64,000 nucleotides of DNA from Iris pallida (taxonomy: Eukaryota; Streptophyta; Magnoliopsida; Asparagales; Iridaceae): the NCBI GenBank assembly GCA_029216955.1, contig JANAVB010023996.1:18429242-18493241 (forward strand). The letters run 5' to 3'. Position 1 is the first letter of the stretch. Each line of letters opens with the position of its first letter. Shown in pieces: positions 22,790 through 34,550 of the stretch. Both the position numbers and the translations under genes were made by a program. The notes beneath the pieces are model-generated. The model saw only the letters and a program-made list of their open reading frames with translations. It ran no database searches and had not been told where the DNA came from.

Positions 22790-25700
22790 CTTGAGGGTCG
22801 GTGGCAGGATTTTCTTTTGGCACACCTTCGTCGGCTACTTCTTCAGGAGATATTTCTATCTCAACATCGACAGCCTTTTCTGCAGACGCCTCCACTTCAA
22901 TATCCTTTTTAGGATTTGAAATATCATCGGCAGTATCAAGAGATCTGTGTTCTTCAGTTTGCTTTTCAGGATCCTGTAAATACTCATCAACATTTTCGGA
23001 TGAAGAACCTTCCTCGTCTTCTTCTTCTTCTTCTTCTTCTTCTACTGCTGCATTTCCACTGTTAGTGGCAGCCTGATCTTCCTGCAAGCTATAACTGCAA
23101 TCCTCCAGAGCTGCAATCATTTCACGGTCTTCGTCTTCACAAAGAGTCCTGGGAGTAGGAGGAGGTTGAGTAATATCTGCAATAGGAGAATGAGGTCGTA
23201 CAACACTTTGTTCTTCCTCTAAAATATGTTCTCTAGGCTTTTCAATTCTTGGGGCAAAATCTCCCCTCTGTTCATTCTCCTCGAGAGTTTTGCTTCCTGA
23301 TTCAGAAGCAGGTGTGGGAGATGCCATTAGAAGTCCTGCAGCAGCATCTACTGAAGTCAGGAGTTGTATAGAAGAAGACTCTTCCAAGACTCTTCTGGTG
23401 ACTACTCTTTTCTTTCTGTGTAGAGGTCTAATAGGACTCTCTACATTTTCTGGCTCTGCTTGCTTTTGCACGGAGGTTGGTGTACTGGCAACTTCTTGAT
23501 GTGTCTCGGCCAATTGCCGGGATTGAGATCTGGTAGTCACCTTTTCAGAAGAAACATCAAGAATCAATTTCTTCTTCGCCACAGGAGCAGGAGGCTCCTC
23601 TCTTCTTCTTTTCTTCGCAGGAGATTTACCCACCTTCAGAGAAATACGAAGTGGTGCATTCACTTCTTGGGGGAATATAATATCCCTTGTAGTTTCCAGA
23701 GGTGCATCTGCCGGTTCCTGCGCCTCCTCATTTATAGGGATCGATGGAGCAATTCTCCCCCTTCTCAATCTTGTTGCAGTGGCGAAACTATCTGCGAGAT
23801 TGAAATTCTCAGCAAAAGTATTCGCTGATGTGTAAAACACGGAGTATGTAAAAAGCATTCGAGGACCCTGAGGAGTAGTCCTTGCTGGCATGGAGAAAAT
23901 GGCTTTTGTATCACGGGCATTGTAATAAGCCCAAGCCCTAGCTCCGTCTATCAGATAACCTTTGCCTTGGAGGCAGGTAATTGCGTTCCCTACATGGAAC
24001 TGATCATACCCAAACTGTCGAGCAAAACGGCTTGGGAGGTATGGTTCTAAATAGCACTCTTCTTCGAATCGGTAGACCAAATGAGATGGTCGAATTGTCT
24101 TCAACCATTCAAAAGCGACACGAGTTAGAGGCTGCAGTTTCGAATCCACCATATTTGTGGGCATCTGACCATACCCAGCAGGGAAAGGAGCGCAGCAGAA
24201 GTTCCAGCCTCTGTTCAGATTCAACATAAATCTACACTCAGATAAGGAAGTATATTTCCATTTTCCATCGGAATACCTTCGAAGAAAACTGCCGTCAACT
24301 GGTCCCATGTCAGGATCCATTAGAGTTGGATAGTGAAGAAGCAACCATCCAAACAAATATGTATATGGCAATTCTAAGCGAGGGAATTCTCTCTCTCCTT
24401 TCGCTTTCAACATCAAGTCAACATATAAACGAAGACTGGCGTTCAGCTTACAGGTCATTGCTGATAGTAAGTCCATTTTATAGCCGAAGACTAGCTTAAC
24501 AGCTGCAAACAAGACGCCACGGTGAAAACGATCCACTGCACTGGATCCGGGAACTACGAACCTTCGCAGCCAGTATGTCAAGAATCCCGCCAATTGTGCT
24601 GCTTCTGACATGGGCTTATAGCCCATTCTCAAGTAACTTTCCAAATTGTCTCATCTCTTCAAAGGAGGATATTCATGGTCATCCATCACTTCTTTATCAA
24701 AGTGACCACTCTGTTCCATTAATTTTTTGACCTCTGTATGGCTCAAAGGTTTGAAAAAGGTTGGGTAGCATTTATCGTTCTCCTTGGTTTTCTTCTCCTC
24801 TATATGATTAAGAAACATATATGGTAGCCACTTTGAAGAATAACAAGTATTGGCAGTGGCACTCTTGTAAAATAAAGAGCAGATCTTGTAATGGCACAAT
24901 AGTTCTTCGAACACTGTCACCATCTCTGGATTCTCTTTTCTGAGCTTGTTCAATTCATCATTTGTTGGTACATACTCCTCATACGGAGCATCTGCCATGG
25001 GCAAGAACGAGATATACTTCATCTCGTGGAGTGCAAAGCCCATCTCTCCCCCTGGGGTCATGAAAGTTCCGGTCCTGTAGTTGTATCTCTCAGCTAAGGC
25101 TAAGAACATATGAGGATTGGGAGCAAATCCGTAAACAGTGGCATGCATATAGGTTGATTTGTTGGAGTCTGTCTTGGAATTTTCCCAGAACCCAATTCGC
25201 GATATAACTCCATCGCTTGTAGTCTGGATTCACCAATCCAGTCATTCTTATATCTTGCTCAGGATATTTTCCTTCAACCTTCGCAAACTCATTTGCGAAT
25301 ATTGGTGTCCTAACAGGCATTAGCATGGAGGAGTTCTCTGGTGGAATGCAGCCAGGTCTTAAGCCTCTCAGTAGGACACTATATCTGTCGGAAGAGCTAT
25401 AAAACATATCCTTATGTTGTGGCCCCTTCTTTACGAAGATTTTTCCTGCCCGAGCATCCTGAAATAGAGTGATATTCCATTCCATCTTCCTAGGGTAGCT
25501 TGCATGAGCGTACCGTGACAAAGGAAGGCAGCGAGCGATGTCGGGTATAAAAAAAGATCTATCTTGCTGGTGAACTACCCTATCTTCCATCCTTGGCCTA
25601 GGCTGAGAGGCTCTCTCAAAGGCGTCACCGAATAGAAATAAGGGTTTCTTGTGAATTACAGCATCAGCTGATTCTAAAGGCTGTCTGTTCATCAAACACA

Positions 25701-25980
25701 TCAAAGTTTCATTGTCCTGAGAAATCAATATAGCCTGACGGGAGGCCGGCAGATCATACTGAGGGTAATGGACATGAGACAGATCCTCTTTGTATTCAGA
25801 CTCTGTGAGGGTTCCCAAAAAATGTTCGTAATCTGGATCTTCATTGACTTCAACTGCATCAACAAACAGATGAAAATTAGTCCAAGACAAAGATTTTGTT
25901 TTTAAACATAAAATATGATTTGCGCAACCTCAGACCGTGCTGACATGATTTGCGCAACCTCAGACTGCGCTGACATGATT

Positions 25981-26883
25981 TGCATCAATCAACAAAAGTC
26001 AAAAATTCAAGATATTCATCATTTTGATGAGTTACGCAGACAACAGATTGCGCAGACATCACTTTGCGTAGGTTGGTTTGCGCATATTCCCAACTGCGCA
26101 GGCTGACGTGGCAGAAGTCATCATTGACTGAATCAAATCAGATCTTCCTGACAGCTGACAACACGAATAACGAGGAGACTGTTCGTTTTTGACGCCGCAC
26201 AGTTCTCGAGGGCGGCTGACAGGTGGCAGCGCAATCCGTGGTTGCGCAAACCATTCATGCGCAATCCGTGGTTGCGCAAATCATTCATGCGCAGTCTGAG
26301 TCTGCGCAAACCAAAGTCTGCGCAGTTCACTTTGCGCATTCTACCAACATAACTGACCAATTACATGTGGCATTCATGTCATCAATTGCTCATTACGTGG
26401 CAACTGTCTATGCACGATCATGCGCATTTCAATCAAATAATGCCATGTGTCCCAGATAGTTGGCCCACGATCCAGTAACTGCCTGCGCAGTCCATATCTG
26501 CGCAAACCAGTTGCTGCGCAAATCAGCTTGCGCAGTCCAAAATAACTGAAAGTTAGTTATTTTCAGAACTCTATAAATAGAGTTTCAAGTCTTCATTTCA
26601 AGGGGGATCAAGATCAGAGATCAGAAATCAGAGAGTTCAGGAGTTCTTGCCAAAGTGCTGCTGCATTCTTCCGAGACTTTTGTCTTCAACTTCAGAGGCT
26701 TTTGCCTTCAATTTCCAGAGTTGTTTTCAACTTCAAAGGCTTCGTCTTCAAAGTTCACATCGTCCAAGGGATAAAGCAATCGTCATCAAGATTGGATTCC
26801 TATAGTTGTAATTTTCCCAGAATTCTTGTAATCTTTATTACAGTTTGTATCAATAAAGTTTTATACTTTTGTTTTTGCAAACA
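25981..26883 (+). repeat. 3' LTR of element A
   Basis: It matches 5485-6387 base for base apart from about nine substitutions. It ends GCAAACA before CCCAC. The true left edge may lie somewhat upstream, because two TGATTTGCGCAACCTCAGAC repeats (25,917-25,975) resemble U3 motifs. No good polypurine tract is seen just upstream. Confidence 0.88.
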
Positions 26884-27323
26884 CCCACGTGACCCATCAG
26901 TCCACATAGCTCGAGGCTAGTGACCGCCGCGACACGACTACCATAGTACACAGTTATTACGGCTTTTGGTTTTGGGTAGCCCATACATCAAATTGTCTTC
27001 ACCCTCCCAAGGGTCACAAACAAAAGGTAGTCCGCTAAGACTAGGCCCACATGCATGTTTAAAGACAAGCAAGAAAAATAACTGAAAGTAAAGCAAGTAA
27101 ACTATAAAAAGCAAGTCATGGATCCAACTGAAAATAAACAGGAAATAAATATGCAGTAAAGAAAGAAAGATGCAACTAATTATAAACAGTAAATAAGGCA
27201 AGGTATCTTACCAGGTGTTACGCCTGGTGTGGGGAGGTATTTTGATATGTCCCAATAGTCCAATAGCCATGGTCGAGGTAGAAGGTCCAATTACACGAGA
27301 AAATGTAAGTACAATTAGCCACG

Positions 27324-27668
27324 ATGAATGATAATTGAAGGAATTTGTGGAATAAAACTATTTTAGAAAATATTCATAATACTTTTGAAAGTTATACCTA
27401 TTAGTTACCAAAATAGTTTTAAATAAATATTTGAAATACTAATAAATCATTTATAATACTTTGGAAAGATATTTGTTTATTAGTAAAAATAATTTATATA
27501 AGCACATAAATATCTAGAAAAATATTCTAGGGCTGAAAACTAACTTTTGCAAAAATAAGGTGTTTAGGTAGTTAACTATATATTTTTGTTTGTAAAATTA
27601 TTTCTAATAAATACTAGGAAATTAATTTAGGCCTACAGCTTATTATCGTCCAAGTAGATATATATATA

Positions 27669-27753
<85 letters not shown>

Positions 27754-28148
27754 GAAATTCTACAATAATAATTATATTACAAGAAATACATATATTCTCT
27801 TGATAATTATATTACAATGAATGATAATTGAAGGAATTTGTGGAATAAAACTATTTTAGAAAATATTCATAATACTTTTGAAAGTTATACCTATTAGTTA
27901 CCAAAATAGTTTTAAATAAATATTTGAAATACTAATAAATCATTTATAATACTTTGGAAAGATATTGTTTATTAGTAAAAATAATTTATATAAGCACATA
28001 AATATCTAGAAAAATATTCTAGGGCTGAAAACTAACTTTTGCAAAAATAAGGTGTTTAGGTAGTTAACTATATATTTTTGTTTGTAAAATTATTTCTAAT
28101 AAATACTAGGAAATTAATTTAGGCCTACAGCTTATTATCGTCCAAGTA

Positions 28149-28230
<82 letters not shown>

Positions 28231-28270
28231 ATAGAAATTCTACAATAATAATTATATTACAAGAAATAAA
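27324..28270. repeat. 494-bp tandem duplication with long (TA)n tracts
   Basis: ATGAATGATAATTGAAGG at 27,324 recurs at 27,818, and the sequence after it is repeated nearly unchanged for about 450 bases. Each copy holds a long TA-dinucleotide tract (27,659-27,752 and 28,151-28,232). Confidence 0.9.
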
Positions 28271-28343
28271 TAAAGTTTTACTAAATTGTACATATATTCT
28301 CTTGATAATATTAAAAATAAGGTCAAAATTTAAGTAACAATAC

Positions 28344-28377
<34 letters not shown>
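28344..28377. repeat. (AAT)n microsatellite
   Basis: About eleven consecutive AAT triplets next to the AT-rich duplication. Confidence 0.9.
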
Positions 28378-28379
<2 letters not shown>

Positions 28380-29815
28380 AATGAAAATAGTAATTTAATA
28401 ATAATTTAGGTAATAATAAATATTAGATACAATTAAAATAGACTAAAAAGGATAAAGTAATAATAAGTAGTAAAACAACAAAGCAACCTCTTGTACTCCT
28501 ATGAAGGAGGGAAGAAAGAACTGTCCTCGAATAAACCCAGAAATTAGAGGGCTCTGCCCTTTCTTCGAATAACTCAGAAATTAGAGGGCTTTGTCCTTTC
28601 TTTGAATACACTCAGAAATTAGAGGGAGAGAGAAGTCGAGAGAACGGGAGAGGGGGTCTTACCAAAGGGGTTCAGATCTCACAGGGGCTGCCGACGACTT
28701 GGTCGGCGGGTCGCGGTTGGAGGAGGCGAAGAGGGCGCTCGAGACGGGAGGCTCGGGACTGCTTCGGGGGTTGGTGGACGCCTAGCGGCGCATGTTTCGA
28801 CGGACGGGGAAGGGCGACGTTCTCAAGAAGGGGAGGGGCCGGTTACCAGCCGAGGGAGGCGACGACGGAATTCTCACGCACGGCTATCGGTGGCGGGTCA
28901 CGTCGGGCGGTGCTCAACGCGCGTGGATTTCGCCAACGGAGGGCAGACCGGGGCAGCAATATCGGACGTCGACAGCATGGAGGTGGCGAGCTCTAGGGAC
29001 GGGTGGCGATACGGTCGGCTCAGGTTAGGTGTTTCCCCTTTTTTGTTTCCTGGGTGATGGTGGTGGTCATAGTGGTGGAGGTGATAGGGGTTGGTGGCCG
29101 TCCGGGTGAGGTGGCTGGAAGGGAAGTCCGACGGTCATGTGGCCGGAGTTGCCATAGGGCATGGGCCCAAGGAGATGGCCGGGTTAGGGTGGCCAGCCGA
29201 CTGGGGTGGCGGTGGAGGTGCGTGTGTAGTTTGGCTATGCTAGGGTGGCGGAGGCGATGATGGCGGTAGTGTTGGTGATGGTCGGGTGGTGTCAATGAAG
29301 TTGATGGTGGTGCCTGGGAAACGGAGGTGAGGGGGTGATTTGCTTTAGTGGGTCGCCAGCCATCGACGGAGTTGGCAGCTTCGACCAGGAGATGGGGAAG
29401 TCCATCGTGGGGGTAACGGCAGGACGGTGGTGAGGCAGGTTGCTATGTTTGGTGGTGTGGATGGTGTCCTTCACGACACGGGAACATGGTTGCATCCGAC
29501 ATATTGGATATGGGGGAACTTTGTATTTGTAATGGAAGAAAATAGTTTATCTTGACGGATTTAGCTTTATGTCAAGAAATGCCTTATTTTATGTTAATTT
29601 TGCAATCTTACAGCATAATAGTTGACAGTTTTAGAGGATCCGTCGAGAACATCCTTTTATTCAATGACGGTTCGGTAATAACCGTCAACTAATATATGCC
29701 TAAAAAAATTGGCACGATTTTTTAGCTACCATTTTGGTATTTTTTTTGAAATGTACATCTATATTGATGTTAGTCATTCCATTCTGCTTCATTTATTTCT
29801 CGATTCTTTCCTCTC

Positions 29816-30320
29816 CTTTCTATTTCTTCATCTCTCTCATCCACCAACCGATGGAGAAGGAGACCTCGAATCTACATCTCCATTCTTCTCTTCCTTCTCT
29901 ACATCTCCATTCTCCTAGATTCTCTAAAGCTACACACAGCAAACTTTTCCTCTCCTCCCTTTACATTCTTTCGAGCCAATCCCAAAATCTCCACCGAAAC
30001 CCTAGATTTTCTACTTAAAGCCCTAAAAACTTTCTTCGTCTTCTGCTCGAGAGGGGGGAAGTGGTCGAGTGGGTCGGGGGATGTCAACAAGGCCAGGGAC
30101 AAGCTCGACGCTCTTCGCTCTAACCCTTCCACGGCCTCTTCACCCTCCTCGTCGCCCTCTACTTCCTCGTCTTCCGGAAACTAGGGGTTTTCTAATGGCA
30201 ATTTTAGGACGATTCAGATCCAGACTCCTTTTTTCCAGAGGATCCTGAGCTTCGAATCGTCTCTTCATATATCTCGACGACTGATCGGAGCTTCGGCAGA
30301 TCCGAGGTGAATCCCCAAAT
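29816..30320 (+). other. Leader-like gene fragment in CACTA 1
   Basis: A pyrimidine-rich stretch (TTTCCTCTCCTTTC), AAACCCTAGATTTT and AAAGCCCTAAAAAC resemble the 5' untranslated region of an ordinary plant gene. GC-rich coding-like sequence follows (frame NKARDKLDALRSNP), then a possible donor CCGAG/GTGAATC near 30,306. One frame of 30,120-30,180 is hydrophobic (GLFTLLVALYFLVFRK). It could be a host gene fragment captured by the transposon. I cannot identify the gene. Confidence 0.35.
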
Positions 30321-31880
30321 CTAAGGTTTTGTTTTCTTTGATTTTGATGATTCGTCGAGAAATTTTCTGATGTTCTACTTCTTCACTGTTGGATTTGAGG
30401 AGCTTCACAACCTGGGTGACACAGTGTCCTGTTGTTTAGGTTTCGATGTTTTGGGATAATGCTGCAGTTTCCTGTACATTCTTTAGTTATAAGAGGGGCT
30501 CAAGTTCTCTAGTCTTGGCAAGTTCTTGTTCTAGCTAGTATCCTTTTTTTTATCAATGTGAGTTATTTTTCTTGATTTGGTATATGCTGTAAGCTGTGGT
30601 TTTCCCCTGTTGAGTTCTTAGTAATTTATCTGCAATTGCAAGTTTGTTTCTCGATTTGGTGCTATGCTTCAATCTTGATTAGGTATGCATGTTCCATTCA
30701 TTCTCATCAATCTATGTAAGAAGGGTCAGCAGTCCATTATTGATTTGTAATTTTTTCGTATGTTGAGGTTTTGAGATCTCGGGACAATGTTGTTGTTTCA
30801 TGTTTCGAATTGTAGGAGGGGGCTTAATCAATTTCTTCTTTAATTGTTCATGTATATCCAGACCATTGTCTGTGACTTCCCCGTAAGTTCATGTTAAGGT
30901 ATTGCTTTGTGTCCCCACCATCGCGGATGTCGGCACAGACACGACATAGGTTTGGCATGTCCGTCTCATGTCTGAGACTACATGACACGGATACAAACAT
31001 GTGCAGTTTACTGGTTACATAGCAATGGACTAACTAGAGAAATTCTTCTCACCACCCATTTATGTTTGAGTTTTATTTTCTTATGTTTCAATTTTTTTCG
31101 TATTGTTCTTGCAGTGAGGAGAAGGTAATGCTCACAGAGTTGCTGCTAGAGATTTCTTGCACTAGAATGAAAGGTTGTATAATTAGGCTCCTCAGTTTAT
31201 GGATTTTTTTTCCTACTAGTCTAAAATAAGGAGTTTGTATGCTCTAAAAATTTGTGATGGAAATAATTTCCATGAAAAAAGTCCTATCAAACACAATCTA
31301 AGACTCAAATCAGCAAATCAACTCGACTTGGATTTGGCTTGGACCCAAAGGATATGGTACTATATATATATCAACACGTCAACAAATGGTATATGTAGCA
31401 TGTACAAGATATGTACGCAGTGGACACGCACCCCAGAGTGCCTTGTACTTGTCATATTTTGGAGTGACGCTTCGTGTCGAACACAACGTGGCATCAGTTT
31501 TAGCATCTCCATCCTTCATAGGTGCCATATTTCCATGCTTCATAAGAAGCTAAAAGTTAGCACATAGAGAAATGGCCATAAGAAAAATGAAATGAGGCAC
31601 ATAAACAACATTTTGACATGTCCTTGTATTTTGGAGTGTCCATCCCGTGTCCAATACATGCTCAAGTGTCGAGACAAATAAGATATGGACATAATTACCA
31701 TTTTTGAATTTCCATGCTTCCTATTTCAGGCTGTTGTGCCAAGCCTATTTCAGGATGAGCTAGACTTGAAGCAAATCGGTTTGCAATGGTTACATTATCC
31801 ATGAAATTAACAAAATTCTATTTTTGAGATGTTACTGACATCTGAGTTTTGTGATGGATGACTTGCAGGCTGAGCTAGAG
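30321..31880. other. CACTA 1 interior, no gene seen
   Basis: AT-rich sequence with T-rich runs, resembling intron sequence. No reading frame with recognisable protein similarity. Confidence 0.5.
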
Positions 31881-32110
31881 ATTGGACTTTCTAATGTAAG
31901 AATTCCTAACATGTATTCTTACATTATCTGAACTTTCTAATGAATGCATTTCCCATTGTCTGGACTTTCTAATGTATTCTTACATTGTCTGGACTTTCTA
32001 ATGAATGCATTTCCCATTGTATGGACTTTCTAATATATTCTTACATTGTCTGGACTTTCTATTTTAAGGAAATGCATTTATTTCCAGTGTCTGGACTTTC
32101 TAATGAGTTA
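31881..32110. repeat. Tandem repeats TGTCTGGACTTTCTAATG
   Basis: Five or more copies of (G/T)GGACTTTCTAATG followed by ATTCTTACATT or AATGCATTTCCCATT, with spacing of about 25-60 bases, inside CACTA 1. Confidence 0.8.
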
Positions 32111-32384
32111 TATTAAATTGTCAATGGCAATGTTTAATGATGAATACTTTGTTCTCTTGGAACTTGTTTAAGGTTCATTAATGTGTTTCCAGTTATTTTT
32201 CATTGTAGTGAAAATGGCATGTATCATCACATGTTATGTTTATTGTTGTCTCATGGTTTTCTGTCGATAGCATAACATTGTATCTATGCTATTATACATG
32301 GCATGAGTAACTCAATCACAATTGTTGATGCTTTAGGGAATCTGTTTTAGGGGGTTCTCTATCCTTGAATGTCAGAAATTGTTG

Positions 32385-32452
32385 CCTGTTGTAAGCCCTA
32401 GGGTGAGCTGTTGCCTGTTGCAAGCCCTGGGGTGAGCTGTTGCCTGTTTAGT
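32385..32452. repeat. 32-bp tandem repeat GAGCTGTTGCCTGTTG
   Basis: Two and a half copies of GTTGCCTGTTG(T/C)AAGCCCT followed by (A/G)GGGTGAGCT. Confidence 0.8.
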
Positions 32453-32989
32453 AATTTTTTTCCTTATCTGCAATAATTGCTCATCTATTGTTCAACAACA
32501 TATATTGGTACATATGTTTTATGTTGTCTTTTTGACCCGGCAATCACATTTCACCAGCTATACCATATACTTGTCAGACATTAGCATGTACCCCAATTTT
32601 TGCTTCATAGTGATTAAACTTGGACTTGGTAGGTTTTTCTATTTAATATCATTCCTAATATAGATTATGTCTGCTCTTTAATATATTACTCCACAGAGTT
32701 GTATGCAATCCTCAGCAAAATTTTTGTCTTTTCGCTTCCCTTAGACATGGAGTGACAGTGACAGTGGCTGGTTACATGATACATGTGTGGCTGCCAGGAG
32801 TGTCTTGGTGCCGAGCTCCTCTCCAAATAAGTAGAAACATAGATATTTCTTAGATGCTTGAGAATCAGAATTACATATTTTGGGTAATATTTTATGTTCA
32901 TTGGGTACCTGTGTTCTCCATTCTTATACTAGGGGGTATATAGTGAAACTAAATCCCATATCTTGAGTCATCAGAGTCATCTGGAAGTA

Positions 32990-33540
32990 TCCTTTATGAT
33001 CGACTGTGCTATGATGAGGACACGTATTTGCCCAATGATACATTATTCATTTTGAGTATCAGTTTTTTAATAATACACAGGGCTATGTTGGTTCAATCTT
33101 CTGAGCCCTTTGTGGGAAGGTGGTTGACTGGGCTACGATGAGGACATATATTTGCTCAGTGATACATTCTTCATTTTAAGTATCAGTTTTTTAATGATGC
33201 ACTGGGCTTTGTTGGTTCAATCTTTTGAGCCCTTTGTAGGAAAGTGATAGACATGGCTGTGTATTAGTCTTCATGACATTCTTCATTTTAAATATCACTT
33301 TTTTTTCAAGTATCAGTCTTAATGATACATTGGACTATGTATGATACGTTGCAGTTTATATTGAGTTTCAGTTTCCTATGGTCATAAACTAGGCTATGAT
33401 GAGAAAGTATATGTGCTCAATAATACATCCTTCATATTTAGTATCAGTTTTGTGACTATGTTGGTTTAACTTGTGACTATTTGCTCAATGATACATTCTT
33501 TATATTTTTTATTATCGGTTATTTAAAGAAGCTTCTTTTG
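32990..33540. repeat. Diverged ~125-bp tandem repeats
   Basis: Successive segments repeat the order GGGCTATGATGAGGACA, TTTGCTCAATGATACATTC, TTCATTTTAAGTATCAGTTT and GTTGGTTCAATCTT with gaps. At least four units lie in CACTA 1. Confidence 0.75.
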
Positions 33541-34550
33541 GGGATTGTTTATTTCGTACACATTGTGGTTGAAATTATTTTCCAAGAAGCATTTGCTTAA
33601 CTCTGAGCCCATACATTACCTAATCACTCTTTTAAGCTCTTTGTAGGGTGGTTGAAAATATTTTCCAAGAAAGGCCTTTTTTCTTGTAGTGACACGCCAA
33701 AATCTATACCCAGAACTAACATACCTACTACAAACACATGCTAAAATCCATATACACTAGTATAATGATATTAAGCATTGATGACCTGTATCATTGATAT
33801 GCAAATTACACGATATTGTTCTCTTATTTTTTTGTTGGTCAACAAGTTCATTAACATAAATTGGTAATTTGTGCTCTTGTTCTCTCAGGAACTACATAGA
33901 AAATGAAGGATCTGCTCCGACCGGGTTTGCTAATTATTTTGGTTTTATTTGTATAATTATCAGTTTTAGATGTTTAAGATGTATGAAAACTACATATTTT
34001 GGTTGGATATGTTTGTGATTGGACAAGTGTTTGATATTTGTAGTTGGACGTGTGTTGGATGTGTTGGAAGTTTGTGGTGTATGAACAGTATATAATTTGT
34101 TAATATAAAAATTAGATTTTTGAGTAATTTGGTGTATGTATATCTTCTGGATTATTGATATTATGTGTGTGTTCGATTAATAATATATAAATAGAATTTT
34201 GGCTAGCTTCTCTTGACGGTTATAAAACGTTAACGATTAACTCAATCCTGCTGCAACTGCTCTTTTCATTGAAGATTTTCTTGACGGCTAATAACTGTCA
34301 TCTAGGTCGGAGTCAAGAAAAGTTTCACCTACATTGACGGTTTCTAAAAACTGCTATCTTGACGGCTAAAAACAGTCAACAAAACTACTTCATATGACGG
34401 CCAAAAACCGTCAAGAAAAGCCATACCAACGACCGTCAAGAAAAGGGGGGTCTTTTCTTGACTCCGGCCTAGTTGACGGATCTGCAATCGTCAAGATACC
34501 CATTTTTTGACGGGAAATCCCCGTCAAGAAAAGCCCTTATTCTTGTAGTG

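Larger units (their letters stand above)
21629..25890 (-). pseudogene. Spliced antisense PMD-like gene of element A
   Basis: The N-terminal exon (entered at a probable splice acceptor, GATGCAG, position about 25,854) carries a plant-mobile-domain pattern: FLALAERYNYRTGTFMTP, GGEMGFALHEMKYISFLP. The next part has FLTYWLRRFVVPGSS and ELPYTYLFGWLLLHYP. A basic/acidic low-complexity region with poly-Glu follows (about 23,000-23,650). Two introns, 22,709-22,789 (81 nt) and 22,444-22,516 (73 nt), both GT-AG, join the reading frame exactly into a C-terminal coiled coil (21,629-22,297). Damage is limited to a frameshift near 25,120 and an in-frame TGA at 24,645-24,650. Homologues exist at 1-3,140 and 34.6-38.3 kb. 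The role in the element is unknown; PMD proteins elsewhere in plants are nuclear silencing factors (MAIL1/MAIN). Confidence 0.85.
5463..26883 (+). mobile_element. Element A: Tat-lineage Ty3/gypsy LTR retrotransposon
   Basis: The order is LTR, primer-binding site, gag, protease, G-patch-like segment, RT, RNase H, a second RNase H, integrase, a small antisense gene, tandem repeats, a spliced antisense PMD gene and LTR. Dual RNase H and antisense open reading frames are typical of the Tat clade (Ogre/Retand). The element spans 21.4 kb, of which about 5.4 kb is nested insertion (8,673-12,429 and 15,481-17,087). I count about 9 differences in 903 aligned LTR bases, so it is a recent insertion. Even so, gag-pro carries stops and frameshifts. 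Confidence 0.9.
26884..29531 (-). mobile_element. LTR X, right part
   Basis: It continues LTR X beyond element A: CATAGCTCGAGGCTAGTGAC resembles the left flank, and GCAAGGTATCTTACCAGGTG with AGCCATGGTCGA matches the copy near 53,880-53,960. An AT-rich duplicated region (27.3-28.3 kb) and then a GC-rich leader-like stretch follow. At about 28,660 CTTACC reads as a splice donor GGTAAG on the minus strand. The right end, near 29,530, is cut by the CACTA-like element. No gene is seen. Confidence 0.55.
29532..34550. mobile_element. CACTA-like element 1 (degenerate left end)
   Basis: The right end reads CCCTTATTCTTGTAGTG, the reverse complement of CACTACAAGAATAAGGG. It is preceded by many CTTGACGG/CCGTCAAG subterminal repeats (34,200-34,540). 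At 29,540-29,690 similar GACGG motifs (TATCTTGACGG, AACCGTCAAC) mark the left subterminal region, but the terminal CACTACAA is not intact. A second copy of TTCTTGTAGTG at 33,681-33,691 suggests an internal or nested end. No transposase frame is seen, so it is non-autonomous. Confidence 0.65.

Noticed and set aside
26938..27201. Hydrophobic 87-residue minus-strand frame
   Set aside because: Low-complexity translation of AT-rich LTR X; no conservation with the copy at 53.7 kb.
28780..29495. Possible host gene in the GC-rich stretch
   Set aside because: Frames on both strands are compositional and the segment fits the leader region of LTR X; no recognisable protein.
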